DNA of 64,000 nucleotides from Lentinula raphanica (lineage: Eukaryota > Basidiomycota > Agaricomycetes > Agaricales > Omphalotaceae). The notes below the pieces were generated by a model. It worked only from the letters and a program-made list of their open reading frames with translations, ran no database searches and was not told the DNA's origin. Where the stretch lies: assembly GCA_027919835.1 (NCBI GenBank), contig JANVFP010000018.1:372001-436000 (forward strand). The letters run 5' to 3'. Positions 24,091 through 35,740 of the stretch are shown in pieces (the first letter of the stretch is position 1; each line of letters starts with the position of its first letter). A program made the position numbers and the translations under genes.

Positions 24091-24804
24091 ATGCTCGACT
24101 TGATGTCGGCTACGAAGACATGGGACATGATCCACACCAAATTGTACTATCACCTCATTGTAGAACGTAGAAACCAACACACAATGTATATTAGAGAATC
24201 GACAACTAGGCAAACAAAACTCTTTACACTGTAATCTGTCCTTGAATTTTCTGCTGCGAGAGCATGCCACGGCTTTGAGGTTCGCTCTGTTTTTCATCGC
24301 GGATTATGTAGGCTGCTCGCTTCCCAAAAACTGCAGGAGCGAGATGTTGTAGACGCGACGTAGCCTACTAATAGCTCAGGCCACCCAGAATGTCAATGAC
24401 TCACTTGCTCAACAGGTCATCGACCGCCAGATGCACTATGCTGCTCTCGAACTTCCTGTATCAGAACTGTGAGGCTGAGTGCCATTGAGCTCTCTAGATA
24501 TCCTGAACGAATCAGCCCACACAGAACGTTATAAATGCTCCGATGTCTCTTGAAGTTTCTTGTCGTCAAAGTTCAAGAAACGCCCGTAGAATCATTGTCC
24601 ACTCTCCCTCTATATATGCTGTACGCGGAAGTATTACTGTCACTTGTATGAGCACCAATCCTTCATGGACTCTGAGAAATACCATCAGGAAGCGAGCCGG
24701 ATAACCCGGTAAATATTTTTTCTAGCGCTCGAAGGCGCTTAGCAGCTTTCCTTCAAACTTCGAACTTCATTTTCCATTCCTACAAACCCTGTCCTTTTCC
24801 GATC
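24091..24804. other. Intergenic before HAS1
   Basis: About 700 bases with no supported gene. An 8 bp perfect inverted repeat (GTTTCTTG at 24555-24562, CAAGAAAC at 24574-24581) could form a hairpin with an 11-base loop. The last 100 bases are CT-rich and likely the HAS1 leader. Confidence 0.4.
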
Positions 24805-26977
24805 ATGGGCAACAAAGGCAAAGAAAAGCAAAAAGATGCTCCTGCTGCCACAGTCACCTCCAAAAAGAAGAACACCGATGAACTGTCCAACAAGTCTTCA
24901 CCGACCAAAAAGACAGACGAAACCCCAGACAGGCCACCTTTTTCGACCCTAAATTTATCTGAGCAAACAACCAAAGCGCTGAATGATATGGGATTCAGTA
25001 CAATGACACCCGTTCAGGCTAAATCGATACCTGTGCTCCTTGCAGGAAAGGACGTTCTTGGTGCTGCTCGGACAGGGTCTGGAAAAACACTTGCGTTCCT
25101 CATTCCCGCTATCGAGCTTTTGCACCGATTAAAATTCAAGCCCATGAATGGTGACTACTTCAGCTTGACTTTTGAATTCGAACCACGTCGTGCTCAAGCA
25201 TAATTGTTGACCAGGGACTGGAATCATCATCGTCTCTCCAACACGCGAACTTGCCTTGCAGATCTTCGGCGTGGCCAAGGATTTGATGCAATACCATTCA
25301 CAAACATTCGGTATCGTCATAGGCGGTGCGAATAGGAGGGCAGAGGAGGATAAGTTGACGAAAGGCGTCAACCTACTTGTGGCTACTCCAGGTCGATTGT
25401 TGGATCATTTGGAGGTGCGTCGGGCTTTACCTATCACATGCGTCAATGAGATGTTCAAAGAAGATAGGGCACGAAAGGATTCATCTTTCGGAATCTCAAA
25501 GCGCTAGTTATTGACGAGGCTGATCGGATATTGGAGATTGGTTTTGAAGAGCAGATGAAAAAGATAATATCAATCCTACCCAACGGTATGCTAGCTTGAC
25601 CTCATTACCTTTATATCAGCCACGCTCATACCGGATTCTCTCATGCTTCAATCAGAAAACCGTCAATCCATGTTGTTTTCCGCAACACAAACCACAAAAG
25701 TCAACGATCTGGCTCGGATATCCCTACGGCCAGGTCCAGTATCCATTGACGTTGACAAAGAGGAGTCAACGAGCACAGTGACCACACTATCACAAGGTTA
25801 CGTCGTCTGCCCGTCCGATAAACGTTTCCTCCTATTGTTCACCTACCTCAAACTCAACCGGAAGAAAAAAATCATCGTCTTCTTCTCCAGTCGGAATTCT
25901 GTCAAATATCATGCCGAATTGCTCAACTACATTGATGTTCCCGTGTTGGACTTGCATGTAAGTCGCTCGGGCTTTTTTTTACAAATTTTGAAGCCTTGTG
26001 TTGATGATACTTGCTCCTTTAGGGAAACCAAAAGCAGCAAAAGCGAACGAACACATTCTTCGAGTTCATCAATGCGGAAAGTGGGATCTTACTGTGTACA
26101 GACGTCGCTGCTCGGGGTTTGGATATTCCACGAGTGGATGTCATCATCCAGTATGATCCCCCAGACGACCCGCGCGACTATATACACCGTGTAGGCCGAA
26201 CAGCTCGTGCAGGAAAAGTCGGGAAAAGTCTCTTATTCTTACTCGAGAGCGAACTGGGCTTCCTCAGATACCTCAAGGAAGCCAAAGTCCCACTAAACGA
26301 GTTCAGTTTCCCCCAAGAGCGGATCTTAAACATTCAGACCCAGGTGCGTATTCAAAATCACTTCATGATTATCCAACCAGAGTGTTTCTAACTTGACACC
26401 ATCCGTGTCTGTCCGTCCTATCTATCTATCTATGTACAAAAAACAAAATCAGCTGGAAAAACTCCTCTCTCAAAATTACTACCTCCACCAATCGGCAAAG
26501 GATGGCTTCCGATCGTATCTCCAAGCTTATGCTTCGTATTCGCTCAAGAAAATTTTCGATGTCAACGCGCTTGATTTGGCCAAGGTCGGCAAGGCGTTCG
26601 GGTTCGCTGTCCCGCCGCGCGTGAATCTTAACTTGGGCACTGGATCTGTTAAACCGACCGGGTCTTCGAACACGCTGAAGAATGGGAAAAAGAGACGGAG
26701 AGGGGAGGATGATGGTAATGAGGATGGTGATGAGGATGAGGAAGATAATATTGTTATGGAGGAAGTGACGAACGCTCAGGAAGTAGATGGTGCGACAGAT
26801 ACGGAAGAGGAAGAAGAAGAAGAAAGGCAAGAACGGAGTGGGCGGACACAGAAGCGGCGTGATGGAGGGAAACAACGGAGGATAGAGTCACTAGGGCATA
26901 AGAAGGTCTCGAAGGAATATTTCAAGAAGGATAAGGACCGCAAGAAGCTAGGTAGCAAAGGTCAATGGAGTAGATGA
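24805..26977 (+). CDS. HAS1: DEAD-box ATP-dependent RNA helicase Has1 (DDX18 family)
   Basis: Nucleolar helicase needed for both 40S and 60S assembly and for release of snoRNAs from pre-rRNA. Motifs in order: F-S-T-L followed by [15 protein letters not shown] (Q motif), ARTGSGKT (I), PTRELA (Ia), [10 protein letters not shown] (Ib), VIDEADRIL (II), FSATQT (III), [16 protein letters not shown] (IV), [13 protein letters not shown] (V), [13 protein letters not shown] (VI). After the core comes the Has1/DDX18 signature [19 protein letters not shown] and [16 protein letters not shown] charged tail with acidic run and [16 protein letters not shown] completes it. Several short introns; start [11 protein letters not shown]. 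Confidence 0.93.
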
Positions 26978-27694
26978 GATTTCAACGATCTTTGGTTTGT
27001 TTTGGTCTGTCTTTATCTTTCACGATACATATTCTCCTTGAACTTCTTCGTTCATTCCTTTCTTGGGTTGAAAATCCTGACAACCGAGAGTCCGAGTTCA
27101 CCGAGGTCAGCGGCGAGCGCTGATTCGGATTTTCGCAAAAAGGTTCTGGAATCGTCTTTCGCTTTTGGGCTTCGATATCACCGTATGTTAATTTCATGAC
27201 CCTGAAACCGCTGCGAGGAATTCGAGGAAATTGAAGGGAATTGACTGGAATTGACTGAGATTGATACAATCTCAAAGCGCTTCAAATTCGAACTGAATAG
27301 CATCTACAGTACCAGAACCTGTTACCGTTCTTCTGCCGCTTCACAATTCTATGAAGACCTAGTCCTGAGCTTGAATGTCATTCAATGAACCTTGGATTGG
27401 AATTTAGGGACAAAGCGCTGTTGCCGTATTGTTCAGCCATTCGGGCAAGCTGACCTGGTTGATGCCAGGCAGTGTGAATCGTGATTCTCAGTCATCGGTT
27501 TAGTCAGTTCGTCAGGTATCGTGACCGGGGATGATGGATTCTTCAATGTCGCCATAAGAGGAAGAGGGGGTTACATATAAAAAGGTTGGAAATCTCCACA
27601 CAGCCCGTTCTTTCTCTCAAGCGTCATCTACTTCGTTGATCTCACTCACAACCCACACAACCTCTATATCTTCATCTTCCAATTTTTTTTTACC
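26978..27694. other. Intergenic: HAS1 3' region and thioredoxin promoter
   Basis: About 720 bases. No gene-like frame has a recognisable product. A short repeated word (GGAATTGACTGGAATTGACTG) lies near 27236. A CT-rich leader ends at the thioredoxin ATG at 27695. Confidence 0.4.
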
Positions 27695-28290
27695 ATGGGT
27701 GTTAAAGAAATCAAGTCCTACGAACAATTCAAGGAAATCGTGAGGCCTTCTTTCGTCAATGTTCTATGTAGCGAGCTAACGAAGCTTCCCTTTCGGTAGA
27801 TCAACGGCCCTAAACCCGTGTGTTGAGAATCATACATATCAAGCTTCGTTGAATCATGCTAAAAACCCATCGATCGTTGTTTTTCTTTTCGTAAAGGTCG
27901 TTATCGATTTCTGGGCAACCTGGTGCGGCCCTTGCCGATTCATCTCACCCGTCTTCGAGAAGCTCTCTGAGCGGGACGAATTCTCTGGTGTCGAATTTTA
28001 CAAAGTGGACGTCGATGAGCAAGGAGATATTTCTCAGGAGGTCGGCATTCGTGCTGTAAGTGCTAGTTTTGGGGAGCTTGCTCGGACGTCGTTGAGCTGA
28101 CTTGGCTTTTTCATAGATGCCCACCTTCATCGCTTTCCAAGGCGGTGAAAAAGGCAAACAACTCGTTGGAGCAAATCCCGGAGAACTCGAGGTACGTTCA
28201 ACATTTTAGTCTCATTCGCTCGTTTTCGAACGCGTTTACTGACTCGTCGTGTCTTCTACGCAGAACGTCGTAAGATCGTGCATCGTCTGA
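27695..28290 (+). CDS. Thioredoxin
   Basis: Small dithiol oxidoreductase that reduces protein disulfides, recharged by thioredoxin reductase. Five exons give about 107 residues, normal length. Key parts: [15 protein letters not shown], then [18 protein letters not shown] with the WCGPC active site around residues 30-34, [11 protein letters not shown], and the cis-Pro loop [14 protein letters not shown] short last exon encodes NVVRSCIV. Introns are GT-AG; one falls between INGPKP and VVIDF. There is no targeting extension, so it is probably cytosolic. The 5' leader has long pyrimidine runs, consistent with strong expression. Confidence 0.93.
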
Positions 28291-28879
28291 GCGGCGCCAC
28301 TCCGGTTTGTCGTCTACGGATGGAATATAACATCATGTACAAAGTGTCGAATCATCCATGTATCTCAATGAATAATCATAGTAATGCGGAGTAAGACTGT
28401 GGAATAATCATGTCTGTCAGTGCAATGAGCTTGTCTGAATATAGAAAAAATGGAAATAACTATGAAGGCTATGTGTCACTGCTAGTTATTTCCGAGTACT
28501 GGGCGCTGAACCCCTGAGCCTGATATACATAGCTCAGCGTGTTGGCTCGTGTTGGACGTGAGGAGAATCATCGCAAACGTGCGAGCCAGTGCTGCTTGCC
28601 GCAGGTAGCAGGTAGCGCCGAATCCCACAGAGACGTCATTGACTGTTCTTCTCCTGGAATGTCGAAGCTCATTGAGCATAGCCAACAAGCTGTTAGGCGG
28701 TTATTCTTGAAGCCATGAATGATCCACGGTAGCTGATAATCAAGCAAGCACCACATCTGATTAGGGGGATAAGTATGTACCGCACAAAATACTGAAATCT
28801 CCAAGTGTCATAACAAGTCCAGGATCCAATAGAACAGCAACTCATCAAGATCATCATCATCGTAGCAGATACTTCATGG
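28291..28879. other. Intergenic between convergent genes
   Basis: About 590 bases downstream of both thioredoxin and the Gfd2-like gene. It should hold both 3' UTRs. No coding or repeat structure stood out. Confidence 0.4.
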
Positions 28880-30863
28880 CTAGTCTCCAAATCTAAATCC
28901 ACTCAACCTTCTCGAATCTCGAGCACTTCCACTTCCGGGAGTCAGCGTTGGCCCAGGTGACTTGGATCCTGAGCGTCTGAAGCTTTCTCCACTCCCACTA
29001 CCCATTCGCATCTGCCCGAACTCCGAAGAAAGATCGTACACCGATGTACGCTGTCCAGGAAAGGAGCCGTTGGGTGTAGGCAAGCCACCCACAGTAGCAT
29101 ACCCACTAAAGACCGTCTGGGGAATCATCAACGACGGTGGAGTCGGAGTTTTCATCATAGGCATCATCCCGCCCATAACCATGTTTGGCATGCCCCGAAT
29201 ATTCCGCCTCGGAGTCGGAACCTTCACGCCTGAGGGTTCTAGAAGCATCTGAAGAGCAAAGAGACACATGAACGCATCGTTTCCAGAGTTGTGGAATTGG
29301 ACGTTGGGTAAGACTATGCTGTCCTTCTGAGAGGACATGGCGAATGAGCGAAGAAGGTTTTCTAGAGAGAGCGTAGACCCAGGTCGACGTTCTTGGCTAG
29401 TCTTGGGATCTACCATGAGGGGTCGGAGACCTGCGTTGTACAGGCTTCGTTCGAGAACAGCGGTGTCGATGACAAACATGTTATGTGGAAGATCTAGGGC
29501 TTATCGTCAAATACTGTACAGGGTATGAGAGCAGCGGGCACTTGCTGATCTTCATTTCCTCTAGGCGAGCCAAGTCTCCGCTGGCTCCATGAGTGACGAG
29601 GACAAGATTATTTGGCAATGTCTCTGAGTCGGGACTGGCGAGACTACTGTGGAAGAATTAGGACATATCAACGAACCTGGAAACGAGACTCGAACGTGAA
29701 CACAAACCTAATGATAGCTTGTATAACCTGCGGAAGCTTTGCCTTGGTTATCACTTGACTTTCGCCGAACTAGGAATAAAATTTCCTTGTCAACAAATAC
29801 TCCTGTGCCGATCAATGAATGAATTCGCACTGCATACTATTATTGGACTTCAGAAGAGTGAGATAAAGCCAGACGCGATAGAACATACGTGCCAGGGATA
29901 AGTGGGACAGTACTTATTGACAACCTTGTCCATGTATTCTTGAACGACATAATGTCCCTTCCTTCATTATGCGCGTGTCAAACGCGTCAAAAGATCGATT
30001 TCGGAGCCACAAACCTGTAGTTATCATCGGGAACCGGAGGCCAAATACCAAGCCTAACAGACAGAGCAAGGGGGAATATCACCAATCAGAACGACCCAAA
30101 ACGTAGCTGTGACATCTTCGGTTCTCTTACGCCTTCAGAGGTCCACATCTCACCGCGGCATAGCCCCACTCGAGAGTACTCTTCTCGTTGCGTTCGCTCC
30201 ACTCAAAGTCAATAGCCATGTAAGTTTTGTCCTGCTTATCCCAGAGGTCTTCAACGAAATCTGGTTCTCCATTACGTATACGTTGTTTCTTAGCATTGAG
30301 AACGGCGGCAGGGAGGGTGTTATAGAGCTTCCTGTACGTTGCGTGATCGGAGACATGACGGAGATGGCGGGTTGTCGTTTCGAAAGGCTGAATGGTGACC
30401 ATGTTCGCTGCCTGAGGAAGGGTTTCGCCAAATCTAGGGCAAAGAGCAATGGGCTATATCAGTTCAGAGGTTTCAAAGAGTTCTCAATCAACATCTCACC
30501 TCGTCTTGATCATTTTGAGAAAAGCACCAATGGAATTCAGCCGGGTCACAATATGGGCCTTGCCTGTGTGGACGTCGGTCACGACGATGACCGGCCATGA
30601 AAATGCGAGGAATTCTTCAAAGGTAGAGAATAGATGTCCCCAGGATTTTTCATACCTAGATTGGTGAGAGGTGAAAAATTGTGGATGGACACGTCGAAGA
30701 AAGAATTACCAAGCGATATGGTGTATCTGGAAGTGACCGATGTAAGCCGAGTACACCTATGAAGAGAAGGATGAGAGCAGCATTCAGAGCATAGTCAGCG
30801 AGTAATTACTGAGTGCAGGTCGTACTCCCATCCTTTAGGGTCGACAACCTGGAAGTCCCCCAT
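28880..30863 (-). CDS. Gfd2/YDR514C-like protein with RNase H-fold (DEDD-type exonuclease) domain
   Basis: Start MGDFQVVDPKGWEYDLHS at 30863. An N-terminal part of about 120 residues leads to a nuclease-like domain: YMAIDFEWSERN (motif I, D and E), then NLVLVTHGASGDLARLEEM (motif II), FVIDTAVLERSL, and VQFHNSGNDAFMCLFALQML (motif III, H-N-x-G-N-D). This is the pattern of Gfd2/YDR514C C-terminal domains. The last 100 residues are low-complexity, rich in Met, Gly, Pro and Ser (MPNMVMGGMMPMMKTPTPPS), ending RRLSGFRFGD. Known relatives are linked loosely to mRNA export or RNA metabolism; catalysis is inferred from the acidic residues only. Confidence 0.78.
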
Positions 30864-31069
30864 GGTGGAAGGCTCTGAACTCACTCCAAGCAGTTATTGG
30901 GCGCTTCACGGGCGGCAATTATAAACAGTGAATTGACGCCCGTCGCCAAATTAGGCGAGTAAACAAACAAACCCAACTTCGTTCGTCATTTTCATCCGCA
31001 AGCTCTTTCAACGACACGTTCCTCCTCTGTAATTTTTTTCTCTGCTTCTCATACTCTGTAACCTCATAG

Positions 31070-32232
31070 ATGGCTACAACACAGGTAAGCTTGCATAGTC
31101 TCTGCTTCTGCGCTCATTCCAAGTAAATTAACTTACTCCTGTTTCCGCTTTAGCATTATCTGTGGGCCTCCGGGCATTTTATCTTGTTGCTGTGTGCCCT
31201 GCGATATTTCTTTGCCTACGCTACATTCCACAGCGTATCATCAATCTGGTACAAAGGTGTGTCTTTGCAGGAGATTTGTGCTCGTTGAAAGACCCGGGTC
31301 TAACTCGTGTTCGACAGCGTGTTACACTGGAGCGCTCCTCAGTTATGCTATCGTGTGCCAGTGAGTGGCCTACCTTATCTTTTTCAAGAATTGCTTCTAA
31401 ACTGTGCTCTTTCTATGCTAGAAAATCTCTGGGAGTGAGATATTGCAAGTTCCATGACGTCTGTATCGGCACTGACCTTTGCCGTAGATCCCCCAGCTCA
31501 ACGTAGCTTATGTGAAGAAAGCTCTACTCGAGGAGGTTAGTATAGTATTCAGCGTGCTTGTTTCGGGCTAGAACTCATCGTGTGACATGTAGAATGTACA
31601 ATACTTCCTCCTTGCTTTCTACTGGTGGAGCTCGAAACCCATTGCTAGTACGCGTGCAAACCATACACTTTCCCCACGAACTCACATACCATTTTGATGC
31701 AGTTACTCTCATCCCATACATGATCTTCTCTCTATTCCATGCTCTCACCTTCACGCGTACGACCTTGATGCCGCAGTTCCTACCTCCAGGACCACCCGCT
31801 ACTGCCGATGGACCCCCTACGCCTCATCCGTTGGCCAAAAGGCTCCAGGTTTGGGTGAAAGGTGTGTCGAAACATTGTCGAGGTATATTCCGTACTGACA
31901 GTCTGTCAATAGCCAACTACGACACTGCTATGAAAGCCGTGGCGTTTGCTGAATTAATCATCTTCGTTCGGGTCTTATTAGGCGCCCTGATCTTCCGCAA
32001 CTCGATCATGTCTCCCATCTTCTATGCGCACTTCCTCCGTCAGAGATGGTATCACTCCAACTTCACTCGGAATGCTGTTGCTTACACCGTCGCTCGCATC
32101 GATGCCACCGTGGACGGTCAGGGTAACGCCGCCTTGAGCAATGTGTGGGCGAAGGGCAAAGAACTCGTTGCAAGGTGGGGAGGAAGCACTCTGGCACCTG
32201 CCCAGGGTCCTCGTGCCGGTGCTGCTCGTTAA
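31070..32232 (+). CDS. Pom33/TMEM33/Tts1-family ER and nuclear-pore membrane protein
   Basis: Multi-exon gene starting MATTQHYLWASGHFILLLCA. Hydrophobic helices occur in FILLLCALRYFFAYATF, GALLSYAIVC, the block around LAFYWW, TLIPYMIFSLFHALTF and FAELIIFVRVLLGALIF. Between them lies FLPPGPPATADGPPTPHPLA, a Pro-rich cytosolic loop typical of Pom33/Tts1. The C-terminal part (MSPIFYAHFLRQRWYHSNFT) resembles the amphipathic region that helps target yeast Pom33 to nuclear pores. Family members shape tubular ER and support nuclear pore distribution. The first coding exon has only five codons before the intron. Confidence 0.85.
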
Positions 32233-32457
32233 AAGAATACATTCCTGGTGGTGGAATCCTTCGTGCTTGTAGAGCTGGAAATCTGGACACTATCTCACTT
32301 GACGTTCGACTCGAGGTCATACTGTAACTTAACTGCTCCAATAAAGTATGAAGTAATGGCTCCAATGACGATCGTCGGTTTTCAACAATGAACGCAGTGG
32401 CTGTTGAAAGTATAAAGGGTTTTGATGTTTCGGAACTCGATGAAAGCAAATATTATC

Positions 32458-32803
32458 ATGGCACCAACAATATCCTCAGCGTTTTCAGAATTCGTCAATG
32501 CACTCACCAGCATCTTCGCTGGTCTATTCAACTCACTCATGGCTGTTTTCCAAGCCATCATAGCGTTCTTCATGAACGTACTTGGCAGTACTGTGCAGCT
32601 GTTCCAAAGTATCCTAAAGCTGGGTATAGACATGTGTCAAGGCCTTGTTGGATTTGTTACTGGTGAGCTTGATGGAGTCGGAATTCGGACGAAACTCACA
32701 TCTCCCGACAGCAAATTTCCTCGCATTGGCTATGATTGGGGGAGTTTACTATTGGTACACGAATAGTCAAAGACAGAAGAGAGGAGGACAGCGGAAGGCT
32801 TGA
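32458..32803 (+). CDS. Small conserved-looking membrane protein (98 aa)
   Basis: Two exons, 32458-32662 and 32712-32803, joined by a 49 nt GT-AG intron, predict 98 residues. The first exon is almost wholly amphipathic or hydrophobic (FNSLMAVFQAIIAFFMNVLG). After the intron a transmembrane helix NFLALAMIGGVYYWYT is followed by a basic tail ending SQRQKRGGQRKA. Similar short proteins occur among uncharacterised agaricomycete proteins as far as I recall. No functional assignment is possible. It lies about 225 bases after the POM33-like gene on the same strand. Confidence 0.72.
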
Positions 32804-33019
32804 AGCTCGAGATGTAATAAATTGTATATAACACATTGATTCTTTCAGCAGCACTGCAGCAGTCAGTCAACGCCGAACATGAATGCATTGATCAGCTTTG
32901 ACGCGTGTGAAAAACTTGAAATATTTGAGCCGGCCCGAAAGTTTGCTGCCGAACGCGTCTTTACACGGTCGGTCAACTTTGAACCAGCTGAACGAAGGTG
33001 AAGGTTGGAAAGAACCTTC

Positions 33020-35388
33020 ATGTCCAGGATTCCTGTGCCAAGCTCTTCTCCTTCTCAGGCCCGGAGCGTGAGCGTATCTTCTCCAGTTCCTTTTCCCGGA
33101 GAAAGAGCTTCTTCGCCTTTACCTGGCTCACGTCACAACACACACACCTCAATGTCTTCCCTCTCTGGTTTTCAATCCGAAACGCGGAAAAAGACTTCAA
33201 AAAGAGATGAAGTATGTCTCCTTATGCTATGAGGTACCTCCGAACACATGCTAATTGGAAAGCTCATTTTCATAGGCCATTCGCAAAAAGATTGAATCCG
33301 AGCTATCCCGCAAACGTACCATTTCCACTACCAACAATCAACAGCGCAGGCGCGGTAATAAGCAATCTGCACAGAAAGGGACTGTTGCTGCTTTGAAGCC
33401 CTCCCCAGCTCTTACTGTCCCGGAAAACATCACTGTGGCAGAAGCTAGTCAGCTGTGTGCAGCGAAACGAACAGACTGTGTCCTTGTTGTAGACGATGAG
33501 GAAGGCTTGAGTGGAATATTTACCGCGAAAGATCTAGCCTACCGAGTGCGTAGAAATCCTTTCTCCGTTTTCGCTGTCATTCATCACAACATGTTCCAGG
33601 TCACTGCTGAGGGATTGGACCCTCATCTGACACCGGTGCACCAAATCATGACCCGTAACCCCATGGTCACACAAGATACCACTAGTGCGACAGAAGCCCT
33701 ACAGTTGATGGTGTCCAAACACTTCAGACATCTGGTACGTTCTAGATTTCTTCCCGGATATGTCAAACTGAATTCACTCCTCTAGCCCGTCTGCAATGAA
33801 GATGGCAATGTTGTCGGATTGCTCGATATCACCAAAGTCTTTCACGAGGCATTGGGCAAGGTCGAACGGAGCTCCGCTGCTTCCGAACAATTGTTCAATG
33901 CCATGGCTGGTGTTCAGTCGGAACTAGGCAATGTGGGATCTAATCCTCAGGCAGCAGCTATGCTTGCGTGGGCTGAGAAGTTGCGTGAAAGAACGGCTTT
34001 GCCTGATTTGACGACCGTTATGGACTCGAGAACGCAACCTGCTACAGTTGGACCCAAGACGACAGTTCGTGAAGTTGCCAAGCTAATGAAGGAACGAAGG
34101 ACCACTGCAGTTTGTGTTATGGAAGGGGCTGCTACGTCTCCAGGAATGCAAACTAGCTCGAAGGTCGTAGGTATCTTCACTAGTAAGGATGTTGTGCTTC
34201 GAGTTATTGCTGCTGGACTGGATGCAGGGAGGTGCAGCGTTGTGCGAGTGATGACCCCACATCCTGATACTGCACCTCCGACTCTCAGTGTCCATGATGC
34301 ATTGAAAAAGATGCACAGTAAGTAATGTCTTGGCATATTAGGCTCATGCTCATGGTAATCATTGATAGCTGGTCATTATCTCAACTTGCCCGTCCTGGAG
34401 GAGGACGGCCGTCTTGTGGCCATTGTCGATGTCCTCAAGTTGACATACGCGACGTTGGAACAGGTTTGTCTTTCATGTCTAACCTGACGGTGTTCTTACT
34501 GCATCATGACAGATGAACGCCGTGAGTGCAGAGCAAGGCGTCGGCAATGAACCTGACGGAGGTCCAATGTGGGGTCGTTTCTTTGACTCCATCGGCCACG
34601 AAGATACCGAATCAATGTTATCTGGATCCCACCTCCCGCCTGACATTCGCGCCTTACAATCCAACACTAGCCTCTCCCAGTTGCACTCTCCTCGTTCTGA
34701 AGTTCATCCTAATGATTCCGCATCTGTCGTTGATGACGAGTCTGCCGTCAGTTATCATAACCAGAAAGGCACACCTTCAATTAGTGCTCCTCCACCTGTC
34801 GACGACGGGACATACGTCTTCAAATTCCGTACTCCCAGCGGAAGGACCCATCGATTCCAGTCGCGACACGATAACGTCGAACATCTCAGGGAGATTGTGG
34901 CCGGGAAACTGACCACTGATCCATTCTTCACCGAGTTCCAGAGTACAGATCCGAATGTGATCCCCCCAGATCCTATTGACTTTTTGCTATCGTACACCGA
35001 CGCAGATGGTGATACCGTCCTGATCACGTCTGACCATGATGTTTCTGACGCAGTCAAGATCGCACGAAGCTCTGGTTCAGACCGCGTTGTGTTGTTTGTT
35101 CAAGGAGGCAAGGCTTGGGAGGATGCAGGAGCGCGAGAGAGTGAAGCGAAGGCGGCGCAAACGACGGCAGCTGCAAAGAAAGAGATACAGGAAGTAGAGA
35201 AGCAGGAGATTGCTCCGCCTAACTTTCCTCCTCCGCCTAATTTCCCTCCTCCACCTCCTCCGTATCAATCTCAAGACCAGGTATTGGGTATTCCCAAGGA
35301 TCTGCTGTTACCTGCGAGTATCGGCGCTCTAGCTGTTGTCATTCTGGGTATCTTCACAGTGTCGAGGTTGTCTTCGTCTCATTACTAG
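33020..35388 (+). CDS. CBS-domain and PB1-domain membrane-anchored protein (Mug70-like)
   Basis: Four CBS motifs arranged as two Bateman modules: SPALTVPENITVAEASQLCA, HQIMTRNPMVTQDTTSATEA, VMDSRTQPATVGPKTTVREV and VRVMTPHPDTAPPTLSVHDA. Each pair usually senses adenine nucleotides. A PB1 domain follows (TYVFKFRTPSGRTHRFQSR with the acidic loop YTDADGDTVLITSDHD), a dimerisation module. A Pro-rich linker (PPNFPPPPNFPPPPPPYQ) leads to one C-terminal helix (LLLPASIGALAVVILGIFTV), so it is probably tail-anchored. The Ser-rich N-terminus looks disordered. CBS plus PB1 is the architecture of S. pombe Mug70; role poorly known. The start at 33020 could instead be 33005. Confidence 0.88.
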
Positions 35389-35740
35389 AGGGAGGATAAA
35401 CTAGGAGGATCGAAGATTCATTGCTAGGTCTGGCATATGGCAAAGTGAGAAGGTCGTGTGGGTTGATGATGGATTTTACGATGTCTTTTTTCTTTACGTA
35501 GAATGGGTTCTCTTATACCACCACTATGTCTACTTTTCCCACTTTCTTTTAACGTACGTCGAAGGACAAACACTATTTTACGACATAACATGCAAGTTGC
35601 TCGAGGAAAGTTCAATCGCCATATTTGGCAAGAACGCATCAATTGCGCCACGCAGCGGAATCAACTTCCTAAATGAATTGTTCTCATCCTGTCATCAACT
35701 TCCACTGCTCTTCCCTTGCTCAACATCCTGAACGTTCACA

